Notes: generated by a model not told the origin, from the letters alone. 64,000 nucleotides of DNA from JBHJGS01 sp050331575 (GCA_050331575.1 JBHJGS010000023.1:19547-83546); one strand, 5' to 3'. Shown: positions 8,589 to 16,880, counted from the first letter of the stretch. Numbers and translations: made by a program.

Positions 8589-9400
8589 TCGGTCTCGGCT
8601 TCTAGCGCGAGGGCCTCGTCGTCACGTCTGAGGACCGTGCGCAATCCGTCAATATGCTCGAAGAGGTCAGGATTAATCTTTTGCCACAGCGGATCCAAGA
8701 CAAAGTCGACGCCCTCGCGACGCGCTAACTTCGCCGCCGGAACAAAGTTGCTATCGCCTGAGACCAAAATAATGGTATCGGCTTGCTTCTTTAGAGTAAT
8801 TGATGCAATATCTAAGCCAATTCGCATGTCTACGCCTTTTTGACGTAGTCCCAATCCCACATGATCATCCTTTACCTCTGACCACAGTTTTTGTAGGCGG
8901 ATGCCTTCGCTGCGGGTTTTCTCTGACAGAACGAGCGGTTGACTGGTTTCCGACAAGGTCTCCGAAGGCAGGGAGTTAATCCGGTCACGCGTCCCCAAAA
9001 GCTGCCGAGCTAATGTCGTGTTTCGGATCGCCCAATCGCCTTCTTTTGACACCTTTCCTAATCGAAGTGCAAACTTGCGAGTTCGTCTCAAATGTTCAAA
9101 AAGTTCTTCACGAAATTTAGCCTCTTTTGTTTTCGAGAAATCTATTTGTTTGTTAAGTAAGGGATGATGTGCTTTTCCTCCAAAGGGGGCAGCGTCATAG
9201 TAAAATATTCTGTAAACATGGTCGAGCCAGCGACGGTCAACCCCTGCTAGCTTCTCTATATGTCTTTGGCAAAGCGTTCGGGTCGTCCGGGCGACAGCCT
9301 CCGGTGAGGAATGAAATCGTTCCGGGACGATGTGCGGGAGGCGTTTCAGCAGGAACCCGCCATCGATCATGATGGCGACCTTCCAAATCCGGTCCGGCAT
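8585..9400 (-). CDS. NYN/PIN-like RNase-domain protein (LabA/DUF88 type) inserted in the ruv operon
   Basis: A 271-residue protein with the acidic motifs of NYN-domain nucleases: AIMIDGGFLLK at residues 9-19 (Asp13), FYYDAAPFGG (67-75), KGVDMRIGLD (188-197) and LVSGDSNFVP (212-221). These positions match the Asp cluster that binds metal in PIN/NYN RNases, so an RNA-cleaving role is plausible but inferred. A long, poorly conserved insert (about 85-185) separates the motifs. The gene is visibly more AT-rich than ruvA and ruvB, which suggests acquisition. It sits 172 bp after ruvA and its stop overlaps the ruvB start, so it is expressed with ruvB. RNA target and partner are unknown. Confidence 0.85.
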   Translation of the reverse strand: MPDRIWKVAIMIDGGFLLKRLPHIVPERFHSSPEAVARTTRTLCQRHIEKLAGVDRRWLDHVYRIFYYDAAPFGGKAHHPLLNKQIDFSKTKEAKFREELFEHLRRTRKFALRLGKVSKEGDWAIRNTTLARQLLGTRDRINSLPSETLSETSQPLVLSEKTRSEGIRLQKLWSEVKDDHVGLGLRQKGVDMRIGLDIASITLKKQADTIILVSGDSNFVPAAKLARREGVDFVLDPLWQKINPDLFEHIDGLRTVLRRDDEALALEAETE

Positions 9401-9445
9401 CCTAGCGGCCTCTAAACGAAAAAAGCCCCAGGGGTTCGGCCAACC
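9401..9445 (-). terminator. Possible transcription end between ruvA and the NYN gene
   Basis: Reading the minus strand after ruvA, a GC-rich run containing CCCCTGGGG is followed directly by six T residues (9419-9424 on the plus strand are A). The hairpin would need a very small loop, so this is at best a weak intrinsic terminator or pause site separating ruvCA from NYN-ruvB. Confidence 0.25.
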
Positions 9446-9572
9446 TCCGGATAGATGAGGGGCGTACTGCCAAGGGGCGGATCAACAAGAATAATGACCG
9501 TAACAGTGAACCGACGCAACGGATTTCTTTTCTCGTGCCTGCCGCTAGGATCTGTTCAACCGGCGACCCGGG

Positions 9573-10169
9573 TCAACCGGCCAACTCCTTCAAGCCTCTG
9601 CGGATCAAGTCATTCAGCGCCAGGGCCGTGCCGTCGCGGTCGATCACGCGGGTTAGCGCGGCCTGCGCTTCGGCGGGACGATAGCCCAGATTGGTCAGGG
9701 CCGACACAGCATCGCTTTTCATGTCCGGGACGGCTGCTGCGGTGGCCGTGGCGGGCGTCGTGGCGGGCAAGGCGCCCACCGCTTCGGCCAGTTCCATAAC
9801 AATGCGCTGGGCGAGCTTGGGGCCCACGCCCTGGGCGCGTGCCACCGCGGTCTTGTCGCCCATCATGATCGCCTGGGCCAGGTCATTGGGCTCCAACACC
9901 GACAAAATCGCCAGGGCCACGCGCGCGCCAACCCCCTTGACCGAGGTCAGTAGGCCGAACTGCGTCTTCTCGGCCCCGTCGCGAAACGCATAGAGGTGGA
10001 TATGGTCTTCGCGCACATGGGTCTCGATCTCCAAGACTGTCGGGTCGCCGCGCTTCACAGCGCGCAAGGTGCGGGCGGACGCGAAGGCACGGTAACCGAC
10101 GCCGCCGACATCCAGGATCAGCCAATCCTCGCCGATTTCGTCGACGACGCCCTTCAGCCGGCCGATCAT
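9573..10169 (-). CDS. ruvA: Holliday junction DNA-binding protein RuvA
   Basis: Tetrameric protein that binds Holliday junctions and loads RuvB. The N-terminal OB domain begins MIGRLKGVVDEIG, the two helix-hairpin-helix motifs are near residues 70-130 (SVKGVGARVALAIL, AQGVGPKLAQRIVMEL), and the C-terminal RuvB-contacting domain (about 150-198) includes ALTNLGYRPAEAQAAL. The length of 198 residues is normal. It overlaps ruvC by 4 bp. The gene directly downstream is not ruvB but an inserted NYN gene. Confidence 0.97.
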   Translation of the reverse strand: MIGRLKGVVDEIGEDWLILDVGGVGYRAFASARTLRAVKRGDPTVLEIETHVREDHIHLYAFRDGAEKTQFGLLTSVKGVGARVALAILSVLEPNDLAQAIMMGDKTAVARAQGVGPKLAQRIVMELAEAVGALPATTPATATAAAVPDMKSDAVSALTNLGYRPAEAQAALTRVIDRDGTALALNDLIRRGLKELAG

Positions 10170-10642
10170 GCCGGTGCCCGGACCTGATGGGCATGGCAGA
10201 TCGCCACCGCCAGGGCGTCGATGGCATCGGCCCCGTCAAAGCGGATGCCCGGCAGCAGCACACCGACCATATGGGCGACCTGCGCCTTGTCCGCATGGCC
10301 GACACCGACCACCGACTTCTTGATATGGTTGGGGGCGTATTCCGCGACGCTGAGTCCCGCCCGCGCCGGTGCCAGCAGCGCGATCCCGCGCGCCTGGCCT
10401 AACTTCAAGGTCGCGGTCGGATTCTTGTTCACGAAGGTTTCCTCCACCGCCGCGGCATCGGGCCCATGCTCGGCAATGACCGCTGTCAGGCCGTCATAAA
10501 GCACCGCCAGCCGCGTGGCCAAGGGGGCAGCGGGCTGGGTGCGCAGGGTGCCGTGGGCGATGTGTCTGAGCCGGCTGCCGTCGCGCAAGACAAGACCCCA
10601 GCCCGTTGCGGTCAGGCCCGGATCAAGGCCCAGGATCCGCAT
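10166..10642 (-). CDS. ruvC: Crossover junction endodeoxyribonuclease RuvC
   Basis: Dimeric resolvase that nicks Holliday junctions. Catalytic acids visible are Asp7 (GLDPGLTATGWG), Glu67/68 (VEETFVNKN) and the C-terminal pair in DGADAIDALAVAICHAH. At 158 residues it is slightly shorter than E. coli RuvC. It lies 31 bp after yebC, the common yebC-ruvCAB order, and overlaps ruvA by 4 bp. Confidence 0.96.
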   Translation of the reverse strand: MRILGLDPGLTATGWGLVLRDGSRLRHIAHGTLRTQPAAPLATRLAVLYDGLTAVIAEHGPDAAAVEETFVNKNPTATLKLGQARGIALLAPARAGLSVAEYAPNHIKKSVVGVGHADKAQVAHMVGVLLPGIRFDGADAIDALAVAICHAHQVRAPA

Positions 10643-10673
10643 CAGGCAGCCGCGGCGGACGGATGCTGGCCCG

Positions 10674-11429
10674 TCATGCCGCGTTCAGCCGCTCCCACAG
10701 ATCGTCAGGCAGGTCGTAGTTGCCGAACACCTCCTGGACATCGTCATTGTCATCCAGCGCGTCGAGCAGCTTCAGCAGCTTGCCGGCATCCTCTTCGGCG
10801 TCGATCGTCAGCGGGGTCTGCGGCTTCCAGATCAGCTTGGTGGTCTGCGGCTCCGCACCCAGCGCATCTTCCAGCGCCTTGGCGACCGTGTGCAGTTCGG
10901 TCATCTCGCAATGGATTCGATGGCCGTCCTCATCGGACTCCACATTGTCCGCCCCGGCTTCCAGCGCGGCCTCGAACATGGCGTCGGCGGAGGCGATCTC
11001 GGCAGGATAGACGATTTCACCGACCCGGTCGAACATGTAGTTGACGCTGCCGGTCTCCCCCAGATTGCCGCCATTCTTGGAAAAGATCGTGCGGATGTCA
11101 GAGGCGGAGCGGTTGCGGTTGTCGGTCAGCGCTTCGACGATGATGGCGATGCCGCCGGGGCCGAAACCCTCATAGCGCACCTCCTCATAGGTGTCGGCAT
11201 CGCCGCCTTGGCTGGATTGGATCGCCCGTTCAATGCGGTCCTTGGGCATGGATTCCGCCTTGGCCGCGGCGATGGCGGCGCGCAATCGCGGGTTGAAGGC
11301 GGGGTCGGACATGCCCATTTTGGCCGCGACCGTGATCTCCCGCGCCAGCTTTGAAAACATTTTGGCCCGCTTGGCGTCCTGCCGGCCCTTGCGGTGCATG
11401 ATATTCTTGAATTTGGAATGACCTGCCAT
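10674..11429 (-). CDS. yebC: YebC/TACO1-family regulatory protein
   Basis: Member of the YebC/PmpR/TACO1 family, whose members have been described as transcription regulators and as factors that relieve ribosome stalling. The diagnostic N-terminus MAGHSKFKNIMHRKGRQDAK is complete, followed by the conserved central YEGFGPGGIAIIVE and a C-terminal domain ending LDDNDDVQEVFGNYD. The length of 251 residues is standard. It heads the ruv-tol gene run. Confidence 0.95.
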   Translation of the reverse strand: MAGHSKFKNIMHRKGRQDAKRAKMFSKLAREITVAAKMGMSDPAFNPRLRAAIAAAKAESMPKDRIERAIQSSQGGDADTYEEVRYEGFGPGGIAIIVEALTDNRNRSASDIRTIFSKNGGNLGETGSVNYMFDRVGEIVYPAEIASADAMFEAALEAGADNVESDEDGHRIHCEMTELHTVAKALEDALGAEPQTTKLIWKPQTPLTIDAEEDAGKLLKLLDALDDNDDVQEVFGNYDLPDDLWERLNAA

Positions 11430-11582
11430 TGCGCTTTACACTCGATCATCGCTCGTCAACACCCGGTATGGCAGGGCCTTGTACCCGAGGCGCAGGCGGC
11501 AAGTCTACTGGGCAGCGCCGTCGATCTCGCGGCCGGCCCGATTGGTACCGTGGCGAGCCGGTGCGCGCGGCGTGCCGATAAC

Positions 11583-11610
11583 GCCCCGCCGGCATCGGCG
11601 CCGGCAGGGC
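11583..11610 (-). terminator. Strong hairpin downstream of the fasciclin gene
   Basis: Two 11-base arms (11583-11593 and 11600-11610) pair completely apart from one G-U wobble, with a six-base loop, beginning 11 bp after the fasciclin-gene stop on the minus strand. No T-run follows, so it is a hairpin of terminator position but not a canonical intrinsic terminator. Confidence 0.45.
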
Positions 11611-11620
11611 GGGCCTTGGC

Positions 11621-12115
11621 TTAGTTGGGCAGGATCACCCGGTCAATGACGTGAATGACGCCGTTGGCCGTTTCGATATCGGCTTGAACCACCTGCGCGG
11701 TTTCCACACGCACGCCGTCCGTGGCGTCGATTGACAGTTGCGCGCCCAGCGCGGTCTTCGGGCTCAGCGTCTTGCCGGACAGATCGCCGGACAAGAATTT
11801 CCCCGGAACCACGTGATAGGTCAGGATCGCGCGCAGCGCTTCCTTATTTTCCGGCTTCAACAAATTTTCCACCGTGCCCTTGGGCAGCTTCTCGAACGCG
11901 GCATTGGTCGGCGCGAACACGGTGTAGGGCCCCTCGCCCTGCAGCGCCGGCACCAGATCGGCGGCCTTTAACGCGGCAACCAAGGTGGAGAACTGATCAT
12001 TGCCCTGAGCGGTTTCGACAATGCCTTGGCTGTTGGCGCCCATCTTGTGATGGTCAGCAGCCGCGGGAACGGCCAGCGCCAGGGCGGCCGCAACCGCCAA
12101 AATCTGCATCTTCAT
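11621..12115 (-). CDS. Secreted fasciclin-domain (FAS1/BIgH3) protein
   Basis: The 164-residue protein starts with a cleavable signal peptide (residues 1-20, ending PAAADHH) and contains a single FAS1 domain with the H1 box TVFAPTNAAFEKLP near residues 65-78 and the H2-like tail ANGVIHVIDRVILPN. It is expected in the periplasm or outside the cell, where FAS1 domains mediate adhesion or have unknown roles. It stands alone between yebC and an SDR gene. A perfect 16-bp palindrome lies 36 bp upstream of the start and may be an operator. Confidence 0.92.
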   Translation of the reverse strand: MKMQILAVAAALALAVPAAADHHKMGANSQGIVETAQGNDQFSTLVAALKAADLVPALQGEGPYTVFAPTNAAFEKLPKGTVENLLKPENKEALRAILTYHVVPGKFLSGDLSGKTLSPKTALGAQLSIDATDGVRVETAQVVQADIETANGVIHVIDRVILPN

Positions 12116-12150
12116 AATCCATGCCTCCTGGAAAGGAAAAAGAAACGGAG

Positions 12151-12166
12151 GTCATTGGCCAATGAC
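12151..12166. promoter_or_regulatory. Perfect 16-bp palindrome upstream of the fasciclin gene
   Basis: The sequence GTCATTGGCCAATGAC is fully self-complementary with no spacer. It lies 36-51 bp before the ATG of the fasciclin gene, where an operator would overlap or flank the promoter. The cognate regulator is not identifiable from the window. Confidence 0.4.
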
Positions 12167-12244
12167 AATCAGTATTACGTGCGACCCGGGGCCCCTGGTC
12201 GTGCGGCCCGTCGCCACACTGGCTCAGCCGATCGCAAAGCCCGC

Positions 12245-13003
12245 CTATTTCGGTGCCATGCGCAACGCGCCGTCCAAGCGGATGGTTTCGCCATTCAGCA
12301 TGGGATTTTCCACGATGTGCCGGGCCAGCTGGCCATATTCGGCCGGATTGCCCAGCCGGGCCGGGTGCGGCACGGTCGTCGACAGGCTGTCCAGCGCCTC
12401 CTGCGGCAGGCCCATCAGCAATGGGGTCAGGAACAATCCCGGAGCGATGGCCACCACGCGCACCTGCTTGTCGGCCAAGTCCCGCGCGATCGGCAAGGTC
12501 ATGCCGACCACCCCGCCCTTGGAGGCGGCGTAGGCGGCTTGGCCGATTTGACCATCGAATGCGGCGATTGAGGCTGTATTGATGATCACGCCGCGCTCCT
12601 CGTCCAGGGGGTCCAGCGCCACCATGCGCTCTGCGGCCAGGCGGGTGAGGTTGAAGGTGCCGATCAGATTGACCTGGATCACCTTGGCGAAACTGTCCAG
12701 CGGATGGGCCTGGCCGCGTCCGACGGTCTTCTGCGCCAGGCCGATGCCGGCGCAAGACACGGCGATGCGCACCGGCCCGAACCGCTCAGCTGCCTGGTCA
12801 AGCGCGGCGCGCACGGCACTTTCGTCAGTGACGTCGGCCGTGGCGAAGCCGCCGCCCAACTCAGCCGCCAGCGCCTCGCCCTTGTCCTGATCCAGGTCGA
12901 TCAGCATGACTTGGGCGCCGGCCTCGGCCAGGGCGCGCGCGGTGGCCGCCCCCAAACCCGAGGCGCCGCCGGAGATCAGCGCCGTGCATCCATCGATCCG
13001 CAT
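12245..13003 (-). CDS. Short-chain dehydrogenase, 3-hydroxyacyl-CoA dehydrogenase type II (HSD10)-like
   Basis: NAD-dependent oxidoreductase. The Rossmann motif is ISGGASGLG (residues about 10-18), the NAG-equivalent is SCAGIG, and the catalytic motif is YAASK with Ser in INTASIAAFDG. The C-terminal HPARLGNPAEYGQLARHI and GETIRLDGALRM are typical of HSD10-like enzymes that act on short branched hydroxyacyl-CoA in isoleucine and fatty-acid breakdown. At 252 residues it is full length. The divergently encoded HMG-CoA lyase nearby fits a branched-chain amino-acid catabolism context, but substrate is inferred. Confidence 0.88.
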   Translation of the reverse strand: MRIDGCTALISGGASGLGAATARALAEAGAQVMLIDLDQDKGEALAAELGGGFATADVTDESAVRAALDQAAERFGPVRIAVSCAGIGLAQKTVGRGQAHPLDSFAKVIQVNLIGTFNLTRLAAERMVALDPLDEERGVIINTASIAAFDGQIGQAAYAASKGGVVGMTLPIARDLADKQVRVVAIAPGLFLTPLLMGLPQEALDSLSTTVPHPARLGNPAEYGQLARHIVENPMLNGETIRLDGALRMAPK

Positions 13004-13074
13004 GCTCGTTTCCTTTCCTTCATGCTTGAAAAAGCCCGTCGCGGCATTTGTTCGACGCCGGCTTAGCCGTTAGC

Positions 13075-13521
13075 ATGGCGCAAGAAAAGCATCCCCTCTC
13101 CATGGACAGCGCGATGACCAAGCCGACCGCCAATCCCCTGTTCGACCGGCTGCTCGACCGGCCGGAGCAATCCCGCCGCATCGTCCGCGGCGGGCTGATC
13201 GCCAAGATCAAGCGCTTCGCCGGCCGATTGCCCTTCATCGAGCCCTTGTTGGCGGCCTATTATTGCGCGCGCGACCCGCTGACGCCGGCAACCGCCAAGG
13301 CGATCCTGATGGCAGCGCTGGCCTATTTCGTGCTGCCGTTCGATCTCATCCCGGACATGCTGGCCGGGCTGGGGCTGAGCGACGATACCGCCGTGCTGAT
13401 GGCGGCGATCGGGGCGGTGCAGGCGCAGATCCGCCCGCGCCACCACGCCGCGGCCAAGCGTGCGTTATGGCGCATGAAGCATAATGTCACCCGGCTTGAC
13501 CCGGATGAGCTGGGCGCATGA
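13075..13521 (+). CDS. YkvA-family (DUF1232) membrane-associated protein
   Basis: Small protein with the DUF1232 core: DPLTPATAKAILMAALAYFVLPFDLIPD, in which the LPFDLIPD signature ends a hydrophobic helix, followed by GLSDDTAVLMAAI. Function of the family is unknown; the helix suggests membrane association. The start is uncertain: ATG at 13075, 13102 and 13114 are all in frame and none has a clear ribosome-binding site; conservation normally begins after the third. It overlaps the HMG-CoA lyase gene by 4 bp (ATGA), implying coupled translation. Confidence 0.85.
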   Translation: MAQEKHPLSMDSAMTKPTANPLFDRLLDRPEQSRRIVRGGLIAKIKRFAGRLPFIEPLLAAYYCARDPLTPATAKAILMAALAYFVLPFDLIPDMLAGLGLSDDTAVLMAAIGAVQAQIRPRHHAAAKRALWRMKHNVTRLDPDELGA

Positions 13522-14438
13522 ACGGCGCGGTCCAGATCGTCGAGGTCGGTGCGCGCGACGGCCTGCAGAATGAAAAGGCGATCATATCAACGCAGGACAA
13601 GCTGGCGCTGATCGGCCGGCTGCTGGCCGCCGGCGCCACCCGGCTGGAAGTGGCCAGCTTCGTGCATCCGGAGAAGGTGCCGCAGATGGCCGATGCCGAA
13701 GCGGTGATCTCTGGCCTGCCGGATGATCGGACGGTCAGTTATATCGGCTTGGTGCTGAACAAGCGCGGCTATCTGCGCGCCTTAGAGACCAGGCGCGGCA
13801 ACAAGCGCGGCATCGACGAGGTCGGCTGCGTCGCGGTTGCCTCCGACGGGTTCGGCCAGCGCAATCAGGGCGTCGGCTGGGAAGACAGCGTGCGCGTCGC
13901 CCAGGAGATCCACAAATTGGCGCATGCCGATGGCGTGCCCGCCCAGGTCACCGTGTCGGTTTGTTGGGGCGACCCGTTTGACGGCGAGGTGCCGATGGAC
14001 CGCGTGGTCGAGATCGTGCGCCGACTGGCCGAGGCCGAGCCCACGGAAATCGCGCTGGCGGACACCATCGGCGTGGCGGTTCCGGCCAAGGTCACCGAGC
14101 TGTTCGAACGCGCCGCTGAGGCCGCACCGGGTATCCGCCTGCGCGCGCATTTCCATGACACGCGCAACACCGGCATGGCCAATGCCTGGGCCGCCTATCA
14201 GGCAGGCGCGGCGGTCCTCGATGCCTCGCTGGGCGGTCTGGGCGGCTGCCCGTTCGCGCCCAACGCCACCGGCAATATCGCCACGGAGGATCTGATCTTT
14301 CTGCTTGAGCGCTCCGGCATCGAAACCGGGCTGGATTTGGATCAGCTGATCGCCGCGGCGGCCTGGTTTGAAGGCATCATCGGCAAGCCGCTGCCCTCGG
14401 CTCTGCTGCGTGCCGGCCCGATGTTGCTCGTCCCATAG
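13518..14438 (+). CDS. mvaB: Hydroxymethylglutaryl-CoA lyase
   Basis: Cleaves HMG-CoA to acetoacetate and acetyl-CoA at the end of leucine degradation. DRE-TIM metallolyase features are all present: VEVGARDGLQNEK at residues about 8-20, HFHDTRNTGMAN with the metal-binding His pair, and the active-site Cys loop GGLGGCPFAPNATGN. At 306 residues it is full length. The last few codons and the TAG stop (14436-14438) fall inside a dispersed intergenic repeat, so the C-terminal residues LLVP are repeat-derived. Confidence 0.95.
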   Translation: MNGAVQIVEVGARDGLQNEKAIISTQDKLALIGRLLAAGATRLEVASFVHPEKVPQMADAEAVISGLPDDRTVSYIGLVLNKRGYLRALETRRGNKRGIDEVGCVAVASDGFGQRNQGVGWEDSVRVAQEIHKLAHADGVPAQVTVSVCWGDPFDGEVPMDRVVEIVRRLAEAEPTEIALADTIGVAVPAKVTELFERAAEAAPGIRLRAHFHDTRNTGMANAWAAYQAGAAVLDASLGGLGGCPFAPNATGNIATEDLIFLLERSGIETGLDLDQLIAAAAWFEGIIGKPLPSALLRAGPMLLVP

Positions 14439-14495
14439 AAGGCGGGCAATTTCATCCGATCACTCGCGAGCCTGCTTGATTGGATAATGCCCTAG
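14424..14495. repeat. Dispersed intergenic repeat, copy 1 (between mvaB and dat)
   Basis: A 72-bp copy of a repeat also present at 20290-20412 and 56807-56885. Shared blocks in order are GCTCGYCCCATA, CGGGC, CAYCCGATC, TCGCGA/CGCGA and GGATAAKGCCCTA. CCGATCA pairs with TGATTGG to form a stem. The copy contains the stop codons of both flanking convergent genes: TAG of mvaB at 14436-14438 and TAG of the transaminase at 14492-14494. Confidence 0.85.
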
Positions 14496-15358
14496 CCGGC
14501 TGGCCGCACCCGCCCGGTCTCGGCGGTGACATGATCCCAGTGCGCCGCGATCAGTGCCCGGGTAACCGGGCCGGGCGTGCCGTCACCGATGCACCGGCCA
14601 TCGATCGTTGTTACCGGCATGACGAAATTACTCGAAGAGGTCATGAACGCCTCATCGGCTGCTATGGCTTCCTCCACGGTGAACGCGCCCTCAACCACCA
14701 GCGCGCCGGCGCGCTCCAGCACCACTTCGCGCGTGATGCCGGGCAGCAGATCCGCACCCAACTGGCGCGTCTGCACGCTGCCGCCGCGCACGATCCAGGC
14801 GGTGGTGGAGGAGCCCTCGGTGACCCCCTGGCTATCGGTCATCCAGGCCTCGGCCTGACCGTTCGCGCGCGCATGCTGTTTGGCCAACACATTGCCCAAA
14901 AGCGACACGGACTTAATGTCGCATCGCTTCCAGCGCAGATCCGCTGTGGTCGCCACCGCGACACCGTGCCGCTGGCGCTTTGCCACCGCGGCCAGGTCGA
15001 AGCGGCGCACCGTCACGATCAAGCCCGGTGGCACCGGTGAGGCCGGAAAGGCATGATCACGCGGCGCCGTCCCGCGGGTGACTTGCCAGTAAACGACCGC
15101 GTCGGACAGCCGGTTCAGGCGCACAAGCCGTTCAAGCATTTGGCAGAATGCGGGCTTGGCCATCGGCCAGCGAAGCTCCAGTTCGGCCAACGACCGGTCG
15201 AGCCGGCGCAGATGCCGGTGAAGGTCGAGCAGGCGGTGGTTCAGCGCCAGCGCGACCTCATAAACCCCGTCGGAGAATTGTAGGCCGCGGTCTTCGACTG
15301 GCACGGCGGCCTTGACGAGCGGGCGGTAACGGCCATTGACATAGGCGATGCGCGCCAT
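14492..15358 (-). CDS. dat: D-amino-acid transaminase (class IV PLP aminotransferase)
   Basis: Transfers amino groups between D-amino acids and 2-oxoacids, typically D-alanine and 2-oxoglutarate. Fold-type IV features: AYVNGRYRPL with VPVEDRGLQFSDGVYEV at the N-terminus, and the PLP-binding Lys149 in WKRCDIKSVSLLGN. The phosphate-binding tail SSSNFVMPVTTIDG is present. At 288 residues it is full length. The TAG stop belongs to the edge of a dispersed repeat. Branched-chain aminotransferase is the main alternative, but the CDIKS context favours Dat. Confidence 0.9.
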   Translation of the reverse strand: MARIAYVNGRYRPLVKAAVPVEDRGLQFSDGVYEVALALNHRLLDLHRHLRRLDRSLAELELRWPMAKPAFCQMLERLVRLNRLSDAVVYWQVTRGTAPRDHAFPASPVPPGLIVTVRRFDLAAVAKRQRHGVAVATTADLRWKRCDIKSVSLLGNVLAKQHARANGQAEAWMTDSQGVTEGSSTTAWIVRGGSVQTRQLGADLLPGITREVVLERAGALVVEGAFTVEEAIAADEAFMTSSSNFVMPVTTIDGRCIGDGTPGPVTRALIAAHWDHVTAETGRVRPAG

Positions 15359-15382
15359 GGCATTGGTCCTTCGTCTGTTTGG

Positions 15383-15412
15383 TGATCTCGTCCCCTGGCC
15401 TTAGCCGTACAC
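15383..15412 (+). promoter_or_regulatory. Possible ECF-type (group IV sigma) promoter upstream of the photolyase operon
   Basis: TGATCT at 15383-15388 resembles the TGATCC -35 element used by RpoE/ChrR-type sigma factors in alphaproteobacteria, and CGTACAC at 15406-15412 lies at suitable spacing. It would give a leader of about 40 nt before the photolyase ATG. One base differs from the -35 consensus and no sigma/anti-sigma gene is in the window, so this is a hypothesis. Confidence 0.25.
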
Positions 15413-15458
15413 ACCGCATGCATCCAAGCCCCGCCTGTTCTGCCGAACCCGCCCGCTG

Positions 15459-16880
15459 ATGACTGCGCCGGTGCTCTACTGGTATCGGGACGATCTGCGT
15501 CTTGCCGATCTGCCCGCCCTGGCCGCCGCAATCGCTTGCGGCGGGCCGGTGATCCCGATCTATATTCTGGATGACCGCGCGGCCGGAACCCGTGCCTTGG
15601 GCGGCGCGTCCCGGTGGTGGCTGCACCACAGTCTGGCGCAGCTGGCAGAGGCGATCGAGCGGCTTGGCGGCCGATTGATCCTTCGCCGCGGCGACAGCCA
15701 TGACATTTTGCCGGCTCTGCTGGAGCAGACCGGCGCGGATCGGGTGTTCGCAAGCACAAGCGAAGCGCCCTGGCTGCGTCGGTTAGATGCTGCGCTGGCC
15801 AAGCGCGTGACGCTGGATCAGCATGCCGGGGCCACCTTATTCCGTCCCGGCGAGATCTGCACCAAATCCGAGGCGGTCTATAAGGTGTTCTCGCCGTTCT
15901 GGCGGGCGCTGAAGGCGCATGGCGAACCGCCCGAGCCGATCGCTGCGCCGACGCGTTGGCCGGCGCCGGAGCGCTGGCCGGACAGCGATACTCTGGACAG
16001 TTGGGCTCTGCGCCCGAGCAATCCGGACTGGGCCGCGGAATTCTCCGATCATTGGACCCCGGGGGCCGCCGGGGCGCATGCCCGGTTGGGGCATTTCCTG
16101 GAGCATATCTGCGAGGATTATAAGCGGCTTCGGGACATTCCCGGCATTGACGGCACCTCGCGCTTGTCGCCGCATCTGCGCTTCGGGGAGATCTCGCCGC
16201 GCGAGGTATGGCACCGCACCCGGCCGGTGTGCGAGACGTCCGAACCGTTTCTAAGGGAGTTGGGCTGGCGTGAATTCGGCTATCATCTGCTGCACCATAT
16301 GCCGCACTTGCCCGACGAGCCGATGCGCCCGGAATTCAAGGCCTTCCCCTATCGTCGGGACAAGACGGCGTTGGCGCGCTGGCAGTGCGGCCAGACCGGT
16401 TATCCCATCGTCGATGCCGGCATGCGTCAGCTGTGGCGCACCGGCTGGCTGCACAACCGCGTGCGCATGATCGTCGGATCATTCCTGGTCAAGGATCTGC
16501 TGCTGGATTGGGAATCCGGCGAGGCGTGGTTTTGGGACACGTTGGTGGACGCTGACCCGGCGAACAATGTGATGGGATGGCAATGGGTGGCCGGCTGCGG
16601 GCCCGATGCTGCGCCCTATTTTCGGATCTTCAATCCGGTCAGCCAGGGCGAGCGGCATGACCCGGACGGCGCATATGTGCGGCGCTGGGTGCCGGAACTG
16701 GCCGGTTTGCCCGATTCGGTCATCCACAAGCCCTGGGAGGCCTCGCCGATGGAGCGGGATCTCGCCGGCGTGCGCCTTGGAAAGGACTATCCTGAACCCA
16801 TGGTAGATCATAAAAGGGCGAGGGAAGCCGCCTTAGAAGCTTACGAATGCGTCAAACAAGCCAAGGAGCAGGGAGCGTGA
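15459..16880 (+). CDS. phrB: Deoxyribodipyrimidine photolyase (CPD photolyase, FAD)
   Basis: Repairs UV-induced pyrimidine dimers with blue light. The antenna-binding N-terminal domain begins VLYWYRDDLRLADLPAL; the FAD-binding C-terminal domain carries GIDGTSRLSPHLRFGEISPRE, YPIVDAGMRQLWRTGWLHNR and WFWDTLVDADPANNVMGWQW, the signature blocks of class I photolyases. At 473 residues it is full length. It opens a four-gene plus-strand operon; its stop overlaps the next start as TGATG at 16878-16882. Confidence 0.95.
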   Translation: MTAPVLYWYRDDLRLADLPALAAAIACGGPVIPIYILDDRAAGTRALGGASRWWLHHSLAQLAEAIERLGGRLILRRGDSHDILPALLEQTGADRVFASTSEAPWLRRLDAALAKRVTLDQHAGATLFRPGEICTKSEAVYKVFSPFWRALKAHGEPPEPIAAPTRWPAPERWPDSDTLDSWALRPSNPDWAAEFSDHWTPGAAGAHARLGHFLEHICEDYKRLRDIPGIDGTSRLSPHLRFGEISPREVWHRTRPVCETSEPFLRELGWREFGYHLLHHMPHLPDEPMRPEFKAFPYRRDKTALARWQCGQTGYPIVDAGMRQLWRTGWLHNRVRMIVGSFLVKDLLLDWESGEAWFWDTLVDADPANNVMGWQWVAGCGPDAAPYFRIFNPVSQGERHDPDGAYVRRWVPELAGLPDSVIHKPWEASPMERDLAGVRLGKDYPEPMVDHKRAREAALEAYECVKQAKEQGA

